Part shown: positions 54,432-62,964 of the stretch, in pieces
Layout: each line of letters opens with the position of its first letter
Numbering within the stretch: position 1 is the stretch's first letter
DNA from: Catellatospora paridis
GTDB taxonomy: Bacteria > Actinomycetota > Actinomycetes > Mycobacteriales > Micromonosporaceae
Assembly: GCF_009720365.1 (NCBI RefSeq)
Contig: NZ_ML769324.1
Span: 32,195 to 96,194 of the forward strand
Length of the DNA: 64,000 nt
Direction: 5' to 3'
Notes under the pieces: model-generated
Seen by the model: the letters and a program-made list of their open reading frames with translations, nothing else
Databases searched by the model: none
Told to the model about the DNA's origin: nothing
Position numbers and translations under genes: made by a program

Positions 54432-54447
54432 TGTGGCCTAGGTCACA
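54432..54447. promoter_or_regulatory. Imperfect CRP-like site upstream of SGNH gene
   Basis: TGTGGCCTAGGTCACA differs from TGTGA-N6-TCACA at one position. It lies 89 bp before the SGNH start. Confidence 0.4.
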
Positions 54448-54460
54448 AGACCCGGAATCC

Positions 54461-55294
54461 CTATTGGTCGTCCGCTTCGGACAGTCCCGCGTCCCGCTGG
54501 TACGCCGCCCGTGCCGCGCCGTCGCCGAGCGCCACCTGGTCCGGCACCAGCAGCCGGTAGGCCAGGTCCCGGCCGGACTGCGGCAGCAGCGCCAGCAACC
54601 GGGTCAGCGGGTCCAGCCGGCCCGGCACGAACACCTCGAACCGGGGACGCCTGATCACCCGCTCCACCGCCGCGGCGACGGTCTCCGGGCGCAGCCTCGG
54701 CACCCCGCCGTGACTGGTCCCGGCGGCCAGCTCGGTCTCCACCACCGCCGGCATGACCAGGCTGACCTGCACACCCGTGCCGCGCAGCTCGTGGCGGACG
54801 GCGGCGGCATAGCCGTACACCGCGTGTTTGGTCGCGGCGTAGGTCGCCTCGCCGGGCGGGCTGATCCGGCTCGCCGCCGAGGCGATGGTGACGATCTGCC
54901 CCCGGCCGCGGGCGCGCATCCGCGGCGCGGCGGCCAGGAACCCGTGCCGCACCCCGTGCACGTTCACGTCGAACTGCCGCCGCGCGGCCTGCGCCGGTTC
55001 CTGCGCGAACGGCCCGACCCACATCACGCCCGCGTTGTTCACCAGCACGTCGACCGGCCCGAACGCCTCCTCGGCACGGTCCAGGAACGCGTCCATGCTC
55101 GCCTGGTCGGTGACGTCCAGCCCGACCGCCAGGGTGCCGGGCAGCGCCGCGGCGGCCTGGGTCAACGCGGGCAGGTCACGGTCGCCGAGCACGACGTTGG
55201 CGCCGGCCACGGCCAGCCGCGCGCCGATCGCCAGGCCGATCCCCCGGGCCGCGCCGGTCACCGCCACCGTCAGCCCCACGACGTCCCGCCCCAT
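54461..55294 (-). CDS. Short-chain dehydrogenase/reductase
   Basis: Classical SDR, 277 residues: TGAARGIG, Asp at the end of strand 2 (LGDRDLPAL, favouring NAD), NNAG, Ser in TIASAASR, and YAATK. The C-terminal extension (FEVFVPGRLDPLTRLLALLPQSGRDLAYRLL) resembles SDRs of the DltE/YqjQ-like group that associate with membranes. Substrate unknown. ATG 55294 is used; the frame is open 14 codons further. Confidence 0.88.
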   Translation of the reverse strand: MGRDVVGLTVAVTGAARGIGLAIGARLAVAGANVVLGDRDLPALTQAAAALPGTLAVGLDVTDQASMDAFLDRAEEAFGPVDVLVNNAGVMWVGPFAQEPAQAARRQFDVNVHGVRHGFLAAAPRMRARGRGQIVTIASAASRISPPGEATYAATKHAVYGYAAAVRHELRGTGVQVSLVMPAVVETELAAGTSHGGVPRLRPETVAAAVERVIRRPRFEVFVPGRLDPLTRLLALLPQSGRDLAYRLLVPDQVALGDGAARAAYQRDAGLSEADDQ

Positions 55295-55455
55295 GCCCCG
55301 CACCCCTTCGCCCACTCCCGCACGCGCGGGTGGCACACCCTAACGCCGCCCGCGTCCCCCACGCCTCCCCGCTTGGGTACGGCGGCCGCGGGGTGACCGT
55401 CCGGGTGGGAGTGACGGGAGTCCGGGGTTTTACAGATCGTGCGGGTGCGGGCACG

Positions 55456-57033
55456 ATGGGTCCCATGCCTGAGGGGGGACGGCTGGCGCGTGCCCGCGAG
55501 CTGGTGAGCCGGCTCGACTTCCCGGCTGCCCAGCAACAGCTGCGCGAACAGCTCGCACTCGCCCACCAGGATCCGCGGCACGCCGACGCGACCGAGGCGG
55601 ACACCGCCGCGCTGTACGCCGGAGTGCTGCTGCACCTGGGTGAGCCGCACGCGGCCCGCAGCTGGGCGGCGTACGCCCACACCGCCGCCCAGGCCCTGCA
55701 CGGCGACCTGGACCGGCGCACCCTGCACGCCCTCGGCGTGCTGGCCGTCTGCCTGCACCGCACCGGCGCGCTCGACCACGCGGCGGACCTCTACCGCGAC
55801 CTGGTCCGCGACCTGTCCACGGCCGACGGGCCCGACGCCGACCGCACCCTGTCCGCCCGCGCCGACGCGGCGGGGGTGGAGCACGCGCGCGGCAGCTGCG
55901 CCGACGGCCGCCGGCAGCTGTCGGAGGTGCTCGCGGCGCACCTGTCCCGGCACGGCCCCGGGCACCCGGTCAACCTGCGCATGACCATCCGGCTGGCGGG
56001 CATGTGGCGCGACTGCGGCGACTTCGACCAGGCGCACGCCCTGCTGGCCACGGCCCGGGAACAGGCCGCCACGCTGCCCGCGGACGACGACGTGCACCGG
56101 CTGCTGCAGGCGGCGGTGCGGGCCCGCGCCCAGACCGACCACCGGTGCGGCACCGCGCCCTCCGCGGAGGAGGCCGGGCGCGCGCAGGACCCCGGGCCGG
56201 GCGTGCTGCCGGTGCTGATCCCGCACGCGGAGGACCTCATCTCCGGCCCGCACCAGCCCGCACCGCGCACCGCCGAGCCCGACGAGTGGCCCGACGACGA
56301 GATCTTCGAACGCTTCGACGATCCGGCCCGCCAGGCCCGCGCCGGGCGATCCGGCCGGGCGGGCGCGCCGCCGCACCGCGGGGACGACGCCGACAGCGAA
56401 TTCGATGACCTGCCCGACTACCGCGGCCCGACGCGGGAGACCGACCCGGTGCGCGCGGCGCAGGTGATTCCCGCGCTGTACCTCGCGCCCGGCCGGCCTT
56501 ACGTGCCCGCCGACCCGGCCTACCCGATCGCCACGACACCCCCGGCCGGGCTGCTCGTGGCGCCGAGAACGACACCGCCCCCACGACGGCGGCGCGGAGG
56601 CGGGGCGGCGGCGCTGGCCGTGGTCGCGGCCGTGGTCGCGATCGTGGCACTGGTGGGCACGTTCATCCTGGCCACGGACCGCGGCTCGGGTGAGGCGACG
56701 CCGTCGCCCGCCGCCACCCCGAGCGGCCCGGCCCCGTCGGCGCCGCCGCCGGTGACCGGGCTGGCCGTGGCCGACCTGGGCACGCGGCTGCGGATCAGCT
56801 GGTCCTACCCCGACGGCGCGGCCGCGGCGGTGGTGCTGTCGGCCGCCCCCGCCGGGCAGCCGATGCGCGCACTGCAGTCGCTGCCCGCCGGGACGGAGAC
56901 GGTCACCCTGCCCGGCTTCGACCCGCGCCGGGACTACTGCGTCACGGTCACGCTGGCGTACAGCGCCGACCAGACGGTGATGGCGGCCCCGGTGTGCACC
57001 GACCGGCGGCGGTCCCCCGCGGCCCGCCCCTGA
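55456..57033 (+). CDS. TPR-like protein with membrane helix and FnIII-like domain
   Basis: 525 residues, not assigned to a named family. The N-terminal half (about 5-215) is helical with TPR-like spacing (ADTAALYAGVLLHLGEPHAARSWAAYAHTAAQAL; LHALGVLAVCLHRTGALDHAADLYRDLV). An acidic/Pro-rich disordered region follows, then one membrane helix (AALAVVAAVVAIVALVGTFIL, near residue 385) and a C-terminal outer domain resembling FnIII (PPVTGLAVADLGTRLRISWSYPDG...YCVTVTLAY). This is a plan of actinobacterial signalling or envelope scaffolds. ATG 55456 or 55465 may be the start. Confidence 0.8.
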   Translation: MGPMPEGGRLARARELVSRLDFPAAQQQLREQLALAHQDPRHADATEADTAALYAGVLLHLGEPHAARSWAAYAHTAAQALHGDLDRRTLHALGVLAVCLHRTGALDHAADLYRDLVRDLSTADGPDADRTLSARADAAGVEHARGSCADGRRQLSEVLAAHLSRHGPGHPVNLRMTIRLAGMWRDCGDFDQAHALLATAREQAATLPADDDVHRLLQAAVRARAQTDHRCGTAPSAEEAGRAQDPGPGVLPVLIPHAEDLISGPHQPAPRTAEPDEWPDDEIFERFDDPARQARAGRSGRAGAPPHRGDDADSEFDDLPDYRGPTRETDPVRAAQVIPALYLAPGRPYVPADPAYPIATTPPAGLLVAPRTTPPPRRRRGGGAAALAVVAAVVAIVALVGTFILATDRGSGEATPSPAATPSGPAPSAPPPVTGLAVADLGTRLRISWSYPDGAAAAVVLSAAPAGQPMRALQSLPAGTETVTLPGFDPRRDYCVTVTLAYSADQTVMAAPVCTDRRRSPAARP

Positions 57034-57090
57034 TCGCCGCTGGAGCCGTGCGCCGTCCAGGCGGATCGCTGCGACGAGCCACCGGCGCGG

Positions 57091-57579
57091 TCACCGGGAC
57101 GACCGCGCCGCCGCCGTGGCGGCCAGCTCCCGCAGCCACAGGCTCTCCCGCTTGCGCCGCTCCATGGTCGCCAGCACCGCGGCCGGCAGCGGGGCGTGCC
57201 GCAGGTGCAGCGCGACCAGCTTGGCCAGCGTCATCACCGGTATGTCGTACGAGCTGTCCTCGGCGAACGTCAGCAGCTCGGCGACCAGGTCCGGGGGCAG
57301 CTCGTCGGGCAGCAGCGGGCACAGCGCCCCGATCACGCTGTCGACGTGCCAGCCGCGGTCGGCGCTCCGGTGCCGCAGCAGCGCCCGCAGCAGTGCCGTG
57401 AGCCGTGCCGGCGGCATCGCCGCCGCCAGCTCCAGCAGCGGCCGCATCCCGTCCACTCCCGCCGCGCCGCCCGAGCGCCGCAGCGCCACCAGCGCCGACG
57501 CGGCCGCGTCGAACTCTCCGCCGCCGGCCAGGCGCTCCACCCGGTCGAGCAGTTCGGTGTAGGTCACCAGGCCGGACAT
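57091..57579 (-). CDS. Hypothetical helical protein
   Basis: Not recognised. The 162-residue product is all-helical in appearance, with repeated Leu/Ala-rich segments suggestive of HEAT-like packing (LLELAAAMPPARLTALLRALLRHRSADRGWHVDSVIGALCPLLPDELPPDLVAELLTFAED). No signal or membrane segment. ATG 57579 is the start of the conserved-looking part. Convergent with the TPR protein gene. Confidence 0.65.
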   Translation of the reverse strand: MSGLVTYTELLDRVERLAGGGEFDAAASALVALRRSGGAAGVDGMRPLLELAAAMPPARLTALLRALLRHRSADRGWHVDSVIGALCPLLPDELPPDLVAELLTFAEDSSYDIPVMTLAKLVALHLRHAPLPAAVLATMERRKRESLWLRELAATAAARSSR

Positions 57580-57731
57580 CCGCCACCCGCCCAGGCGAGA
57601 CGGTCCACAATGGTCTGCATCGTCATGCCGCGGGAGTGTAGGCAGGGGCACCGACAAAGAAGATCCGCCGACCCCGGACCGCGGGTGCGGCCGGGATCGG
57701 CGGACGGTGACGGTGGACGGCGAACCGCGGT

Positions 57732-57929
57732 TCAGCCGGCGCGGCGATTGGCCCACAGCCGCGGGCCGTGGCCCTGGCTCGACTTGGGCGTGACCGCCTG
57801 CTTGCCGTACGCCTGCTGCTGGGTCTTCTTGCCCTTGGCCCGGCGCTCGGCGCGGTTCATGGGCTGCTGCTCGACCTCTTCCGCGGTCTCGTCCGCGGCG
57901 GGGGTCTCCGAGCTGTGATCTTCACGCAT
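57732..57929 (-). CDS. Small basic/acidic protein, unknown function
   Basis: A 65-residue soluble protein with an acidic N-terminus (HSSETPAADETAEEVEQQ) and a basic C-terminus (MNRAERRAKGKKTQQQAYGK...RLWANRRAG). The NRAERRAKGKK stretch recurs in short uncharacterised actinobacterial proteins. Probably disordered and nucleic-acid binding; no function can be assigned. Confidence 0.7.
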   Translation of the reverse strand: MREDHSSETPAADETAEEVEQQPMNRAERRAKGKKTQQQAYGKQAVTPKSSQGHGPRLWANRRAG

Positions 57930-58143
57930 GAATGTCTCCTACGGATGCGGGCACGCCGACGCTTGCCGGTACGGGCAGGGGCGTGGTTAAAGACGGATCA
58001 GACGGCGCGGGCCCGTGGGCCGGCGCGGCACGCTCGCCGCGCAGGTGACACGGCGCGGGCGTGGGGATCACGCTCAGATGTACATGCGCAGGAGCCTAGC
58101 AGGCCGCACGATGATCCGCATCCGCGCAACGGGGCCTGCGCAC

Positions 58144-58185
58144 GCAGCCGTGCCCGCGCCGCCGGGGCGGCACGGGCACGGCTGC
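58144..58185 (-). terminator. Terminator after amidase gene
   Basis: GCAGCCGTGCCCG and CGGGCACGGCTGC are perfect 13-bp arms with a GC-rich 16-base loop, 17 bp beyond the amidase stop. Confidence 0.8.
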
Positions 58186-58201
58186 GGTCTGGCAGTGCGG
58201 G

Positions 58202-59212
58202 TCAGACCCGGGTGAGCTTCACGGCGTCGGCGATGACATAGCCGGCTCCGCCGCTCCAGCGGCTCACCCCGACGGCGTTGTAGTCGCCGGCGGCGAGGCT
58301 GAAGGTGCCCAGGTTCACCCAGACTCCCCCGCTGCCCTGCTGGTTGACGTGCACCGTCTGATTGCCGCCGGTGGTGGCGACGACGTACGGCGTGGTCGCG
58401 TTGTAGCCCGTGTTGGCCGGATACCAGACCTCGACCCGGTAGCTGGCCGTCGCCGGGATGTTGAACTTGTACCAGGCGGCGTCCGAGACGGCCTCCGGGT
58501 TGGCGAACCGGTAGTCCGCGCCGAAGCGCTGCGCCGAGTACGTCGAGGTGCCCCAGTTGGCCGAGGCGGTGAACCGGCCCGCGGTGGTGTTGTCCACGGT
58601 CGACGTCCACGACGGCGGCGGCGTCGTGCCGTTGACCAGCTGCATGAAGTAAGACCAGTTCCAGCGGGCACCCGGGTCGGTGTGGGTCGCGCCGGGGACC
58701 TCGTTGTGGCCGATGATGTGGGCGCGGTCCCGCGGGATGCCGTACTTGCTGGTCACGCTGCGCACGATGGCCGCCGAGGCCTGGTACATGGCCTCGGTGT
58801 ACCAGCCGTCCTGCTCCACGAAGCCCTCGTGCTCGATGCCGATGGACTGCGTGTTGTAGGTCCAGTTGCCGGCGTGCCAGGCCACGTCGGCCTCGCGCAC
58901 CATCTGGGTGACCGCGCCGCCCTTGGACACCACGTAGTGGGCGCTGACCTGCGCGGCCGGGTTCTGGAACCAGTTGATGGCGCTGGTGTACGAACCCTGG
59001 ACGGTGTGGATGACCACGTAGTTGATGTTGTAGTCGGACTCACGGCTGGCGTTGGTGTAGTTGCTGGTGCTGGCGGGCACCCAGGCCGCCGGGCCGTAGT
59101 CGGTGCTCGCCTGCGCGGCGGTGGGCACGGACAGCAGCGCGCCGAGGGTCAGCGCGACGCCGCCCGCGAACGCCGCGGCACGGCGCAGCAGGGGTGTGGC
59201 GGTAGCCACCAT
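58202..59212 (-). CDS. Secreted N-acetylmuramoyl-L-alanine amidase with C-terminal golvesin-like domain
   Basis: 336 residues. A Sec signal (1-36) precedes an Amidase_2/PGRP-type domain (about 40-195) with zinc ligands in VVIHTVQG and GATHTDPG and the catalytic region GIEHEGF. The C-terminal part (about 210-336; VDNTTAGRFTASANWGTSTYS...GYVIADAVKLTRV) resembles the golvesin/xanthan-lyase beta-sandwich found on secreted hydrolases. Predicted to cut the bond between muramic acid and the stem peptide. ATG 59212 is chosen for GGGAGG upstream. Confidence 0.92.
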   Translation of the reverse strand: MVATATPLLRRAAAFAGGVALTLGALLSVPTAAQASTDYGPAAWVPASTSNYTNASRESDYNINYVVIHTVQGSYTSAINWFQNPAAQVSAHYVVSKGGAVTQMVREADVAWHAGNWTYNTQSIGIEHEGFVEQDGWYTEAMYQASAAIVRSVTSKYGIPRDRAHIIGHNEVPGATHTDPGARWNWSYFMQLVNGTTPPPSWTSTVDNTTAGRFTASANWGTSTYSAQRFGADYRFANPEAVSDAAWYKFNIPATASYRVEVWYPANTGYNATTPYVVATTGGNQTVHVNQQGSGGVWVNLGTFSLAAGDYNAVGVSRWSGGAGYVIADAVKLTRV

Positions 59213-59365
59213 TCGAGGCCTCCCGGGGTAAGAGGATCTGGTGGCCACACATTAATGAGAATACATCGATGTCGTCGATAACCTACGAGTAACAACTCGA
59301 CGACGAAACTTAACTCCAGAACACGCGCACGCGAACCCCCGGGAAGGTCGCTGAGGCGGGGGCGG

Positions 59366-60097
59366 TCAGGCGGTGCGGCGGTAGAGCAGGTCGAAGATCC
59401 GGCGACCGGCGGCGATGCCGCGCTGCTCGAACTTGGTGACGGGGCGGTGCGCCGGGCGCGGGGCGAAGCCGTCGTGCAGGTTGGCCAGGCCGTCCGCGGC
59501 GTCGAGCACCTCGGCCATCTGCTCGGCGTAGTCGGCCCAGTCGGTGGCGCAGTGCAGCACGCCGCCCACGGCCAGCCGCGAGCGCAGCAGCGCCACGTTG
59601 TCCGGCTGGATCAGCCGCCGCTTGTGGTGGCGCACCTTGGGCCACGGGTCGGGGAAGTAGACGTGCACCGCGTCCAGGCTGTCCGGCGCCAGCATGTGCC
59701 GCAGCAGGTGCAGCGCGTCGCCCTGGGCGACCCGGACGTTGGCCAGGCCGCGCTCCTCGACGACGGCCAGCAGGTTGCCCAGGCCGGGCGGGAACACCTC
59801 GACGGCCAGGTAGTCGCGGCCGGGGTCGGCGGCGGCCATGGCGACCGTGGCGTCACCCATCCCGGAACCGATCTCCAGCACCAGCGGGGCCCGGCGGCCG
59901 AACAGGGCCGCGGTGTCCAGCGGCAGGTGCGTGGGCGGCTCGGCCGGGTCGGCGATGGTCACCCCGTAGACGGGCCACAGCCTGGTCAACGCGTCCTCGT
60001 GCCGCCCGCTCACCCGTCCGCGACGGGGGTAGAACGTGGTGATGCGCGTCATGTGGCGGTCGCCGTCGAGGGCGTCGGCCAGCTCAGAGGTGGTCAC
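59366..60097 (-). CDS. trmB: tRNA (guanine-N7-)-methyltransferase TrmB
   Basis: Methylates G46 of tRNA with SAM. The 243-residue product has TFYPRRGRVSGRHEDALTRLWP, SAM motif LVLEIGSGMGDATVAMA, and the family hallmark VHVYFPDPWPKVRHHKRRL. Start is GTG 60097 (VTTSELADAL); ATG 60052 (MTRITTF) is an alternative, and neither has a strong ribosome site. Divergent from the valS leader. Confidence 0.94.
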   Translation of the reverse strand: MTTSELADALDGDRHMTRITTFYPRRGRVSGRHEDALTRLWPVYGVTIADPAEPPTHLPLDTAALFGRRAPLVLEIGSGMGDATVAMAAADPGRDYLAVEVFPPGLGNLLAVVEERGLANVRVAQGDALHLLRHMLAPDSLDAVHVYFPDPWPKVRHHKRRLIQPDNVALLRSRLAVGGVLHCATDWADYAEQMAEVLDAADGLANLHDGFAPRPAHRPVTKFEQRGIAAGRRIFDLLYRRTA

Positions 60098-60211
60098 AAG
60101 AGAATCAGGATACAGCGGCGGCCCCCGGCGCCGAACGGGCGCGACACGGGACGGCGCGGAACCGGGCGACCGGTTATCATCGACGCAACGGACGACGTCG
60201 GAGGAGGAGCC

Positions 60212-60271
60212 ATGACCCACACGCTCTTCACGTCGTTCGTCGTACGCGTAGCCGACTCGGGCCGCGCGTAG
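60212..60271 (+). CDS. Candidate valS leader peptide
   Basis: A 19-codon frame, MTHTLFTSFVVRVADSGRA, preceded by GGAGGAGG, a stronger ribosome site than many real genes here. It contains Val-Val-Arg-Val encoded GTC GTA CGC GTA; GTA is rare in this GC-rich genome, so the ribosome would stall when charged tRNA-Val is scarce. A hairpin follows at once (60282-60305) and valS begins 85 bp downstream. This is the arrangement of ribosome-mediated attenuation; function is inferred. Confidence 0.6.
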   Translation: MTHTLFTSFVVRVADSGRA

Positions 60272-60281
60272 TCTCTTCGAT

Positions 60282-60305
60282 CGCCGCGCCCCAGGGCGCG
60301 TGGCG
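60282..60305 (+). promoter_or_regulatory. Attenuator-like hairpin between leader and valS
   Basis: CGCCGCGCC and GGCGCGTGGCG pair with a two-base bulge, forming a GC-rich hairpin ten bases after the leader stop. No T-run follows clearly. Confidence 0.5.
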
Positions 60306-60356
60306 GTCACCCCACCTCTCTCGCGTTCGGGCGCCTTTCCCCACCGAGGTGAGGTC

Positions 60357-62891
60357 ATGAGCCTTCCGGACAAGCCGACCATCGACGGTCTGCCCGACAA
60401 GTGGGCGCAGCGCTGGGAATCCGAGCGCGTGTACCGCTTCGACCGAGACGCGCCGCGCGAGCGCGTGTTCGCCATCGACACCCCGCCCCCGACCGCCAGC
60501 GGTGAGCTGCACGTGGGGCACGTGTTCTCGTACAGCCAGACCGACATGATCGCCCGGTACCAGCGCATGCGCGGCCGGGCGGTGTTCTACCCGATGGGCT
60601 GGGACGACAACGGGCTGCCCACCGAGCGCCGGGTGCAGCAGTTCTACGGGGTGCGCTGCGACCCGTCGCTGCCGTACGACCCGGGCTTCACCCCGCCGGA
60701 CAAACCGGGCAAGAACCAGGTGCCGGTGTCGCGGCGCAACTTCATCGAGCTGTGCGAGCGGCTGACCGCCCGCGACGAGGAGGCGTTCGAGCGGGTGTGG
60801 CGGCTGGTGGGCCTGTCCGTGGACTGGTCGCTGCTCTACACCACCATCGGTGCGCGGGCCCGCGCCGTGTCCCAGCGCGCCTTCCTGCGGGCGCTGGCCC
60901 GCGGGGACGCCTACCCGGCACAGGCGCCGACGCTGTGGGACACCACGTTCCGCACCGCGGTGGCGCAGGCGGAGCTGGAGGACCGGGACCGCCCGGGGGC
61001 GTACCACCAGCTGATCTTCCACCCCGACGCGGCCGGCGCCGCACCGATCACCGCGGCCACGCAGAGCCAGCCGGTGGTCGTGGCGACCACGCGCCCGGAG
61101 CTGCTGCCCGCCTGCGTGGCGCTGGTGGCGCACCCGGACGACGAGCGATACCGGCCGCTGTTCGGCGGCACGGTGCGCGTGCCACTGTTCGGCGCGCGGG
61201 TGCCGGTGCTGGCGCACCGGCTGGCCGACCCGGCCAAGGGCACCGGCATCGCGATGGTGTGCACGTTCGGCGACACCACCGACGTGATCTGGTGGCGTGA
61301 ACTGGACCTGCCCACCCGGCCCGTGCTCGGCTTCGACGGCCGCTTCCTGCCCGACGCCCCGGACGGCCTGTCCGAGGACGGCCGGGCGGCCTACGCGTCG
61401 CTGTCCGGGGCGACCGTGCACACCGGCCGTGAGCGCATCATCGCGCTGCTGCGCGAGCGTGGAGAGCTGCTCGGCGAGCCGGAGCCGATCAACCATCCGG
61501 TGAAGTTCTACGAGCGCGGCGACAAGCCGCTGGAGATCGTGTCCACCCGGCAGTGGTACATCCGCAACGGCGGGCGCGACGAGGCGCTGCGCGAGCGGCT
61601 GCGCGCACGCGGGCAGGAGCTGAACTGGCAGCCCGCACACATGCGCACCCGCTACGAGCACTGGGTGAACGGGCTGGCCGGGGACTGGCTGATCAGCCGC
61701 CAGCGCTTCTTCGGCGTGCCGATCCCGGTGTGGTACCCGCTCGACGCCGACGGCGTGCCCGACCACGACCGGCCCATCACCCCCGCCGAGCACGCGCTGC
61801 CGATCGACCCCAGCTCGGACACCCCGCCCGGGTACGCCGAGGACCAGCGCGGCCGACCGGGCGGGTTCACGGCCGACCCCGACGTGATGGACACCTGGGC
61901 CACCTCGTCGCTGACGCCGCAGATCGCGGGCGGCTGGGGGTTCGACGACGACCTGTTCGCCCGGGTGTTCCCGATGGACCTGCGCCCACAGTCGCACGAG
62001 ATCATCCGTACCTGGCTGTTCGCGACGGTGCTGCGCGGGCACACCGAGCACGACGCGCTGCCCTGGCGCACCGCGGCCATCGCGGGCTGGATTCTCGACC
62101 CGGACCGCAAGAAGATGTCGAAATCGGTGGGCAACGTGGTGACGCCGCTGGGCCTGCTGGAGGAGCACGGCTCCGACGCGGTGCGCTACTGGGCCGCGGC
62201 GGCCCGGCCGGGCGCCGACACCGCCTTCGACACCGGCCAGATGCGGGTGGGCCGGCGGCTCGCCATGAAGATCCTCAACGCGACGCGCTTCGTGCTGGGC
62301 CTCGGCGAACCAGCGCCGGACGCCCAGGTGACCGAGCCGTTGGACCGCGCGCTGCTGGCCGCGCTGCAGCCGGTGATCGCCGAGGCGACCGCGGCGCTGG
62401 AGCAGTACGACCAGAGCCGGGCCCTGGACGCCGCCGAGCGCTTCTTCTGGCTGTTCTGCGACGACTACCTGGAGCTGGTGAAGCTGCGCGCCTACGGCCA
62501 GCACGGCCCGGCCGCCGGCGACTCGGCCCGGCTCGCGCTGCGCACCGCGCTGTCGGTGCTGCTGCGGCTGCTCGCGCCGGTGCTGCCGTTCGTGACCGAG
62601 GAGGCCTGGTCGTGGTGGCAGCCCGGCTCGATCCACCGCGCCGCCTGGCCCACCCCGGCCGAGCTGGACGCCATGGCGGGCGATCCGGCGCCGCTGGCCG
62701 CCGCGACGGCCGCGATCGAGGCGGTGCGCCGCGCGAAGTCCGAGGCCAAGGTCTCGATGCGCACCCCCTTGCGCACCCTGACCGCCCCCGACGACGACGC
62801 CTTCTCCCTCATCGAACGCGACGTCCGCGACGCCGGCGTGATCACCGCCGTCACCCGCCACCCCTCCCCCACCTACCTAGCCCACGTGTGA
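60357..62891 (+). CDS. valS: Valyl-tRNA synthetase
   Basis: Class I synthetase charging tRNA-Val. 844 residues: HIGH-type motif HVGH in PPPTASGELHVGHVFSYSQTD, a CP1 editing domain with VATTRPELLPAC, the tryptophan-rich STRQWYI region, KMSKS in DPDRKKMSKSVGNVV, and the anticodon-binding helical domain. The start TASGELHVGH and GWDDNGLPTERR place it with the valine enzyme. ATG 60357 follows GAGGTGAGG. The last helices end in SEAKVSMRTPLRTL without a long coiled-coil, giving the shorter ValS form. Confidence 0.96.
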   Translation: MSLPDKPTIDGLPDKWAQRWESERVYRFDRDAPRERVFAIDTPPPTASGELHVGHVFSYSQTDMIARYQRMRGRAVFYPMGWDDNGLPTERRVQQFYGVRCDPSLPYDPGFTPPDKPGKNQVPVSRRNFIELCERLTARDEEAFERVWRLVGLSVDWSLLYTTIGARARAVSQRAFLRALARGDAYPAQAPTLWDTTFRTAVAQAELEDRDRPGAYHQLIFHPDAAGAAPITAATQSQPVVVATTRPELLPACVALVAHPDDERYRPLFGGTVRVPLFGARVPVLAHRLADPAKGTGIAMVCTFGDTTDVIWWRELDLPTRPVLGFDGRFLPDAPDGLSEDGRAAYASLSGATVHTGRERIIALLRERGELLGEPEPINHPVKFYERGDKPLEIVSTRQWYIRNGGRDEALRERLRARGQELNWQPAHMRTRYEHWVNGLAGDWLISRQRFFGVPIPVWYPLDADGVPDHDRPITPAEHALPIDPSSDTPPGYAEDQRGRPGGFTADPDVMDTWATSSLTPQIAGGWGFDDDLFARVFPMDLRPQSHEIIRTWLFATVLRGHTEHDALPWRTAAIAGWILDPDRKKMSKSVGNVVTPLGLLEEHGSDAVRYWAAAARPGADTAFDTGQMRVGRRLAMKILNATRFVLGLGEPAPDAQVTEPLDRALLAALQPVIAEATAALEQYDQSRALDAAERFFWLFCDDYLELVKLRAYGQHGPAAGDSARLALRTALSVLLRLLAPVLPFVTEEAWSWWQPGSIHRAAWPTPAELDAMAGDPAPLAAATAAIEAVRRAKSEAKVSMRTPLRTLTAPDDDAFSLIERDVRDAGVITAVTRHPSPTYLAHV

Positions 62892-62893
62892 AA

Positions 62894-62938
62894 GGAAGGG
62901 CACCTTCGCATCGCCATGCGTAGCGGAAGGTGCCCTTC
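62894..62938. terminator. Dispersed palindrome, family B copy 3
   Basis: GGAAGGGCACCTTCGCAT and ATGCGTAGCGGAAGGTGCCCTTC pair with one interruption. It begins three bases after the valS stop and faces the 3' end of modC. The outer half equals copies 1 and 2; the inner half differs. Confidence 0.8.
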
Positions 62939-62964
62939 AAACGCCTGCCGGGACGGGTGCCGGG

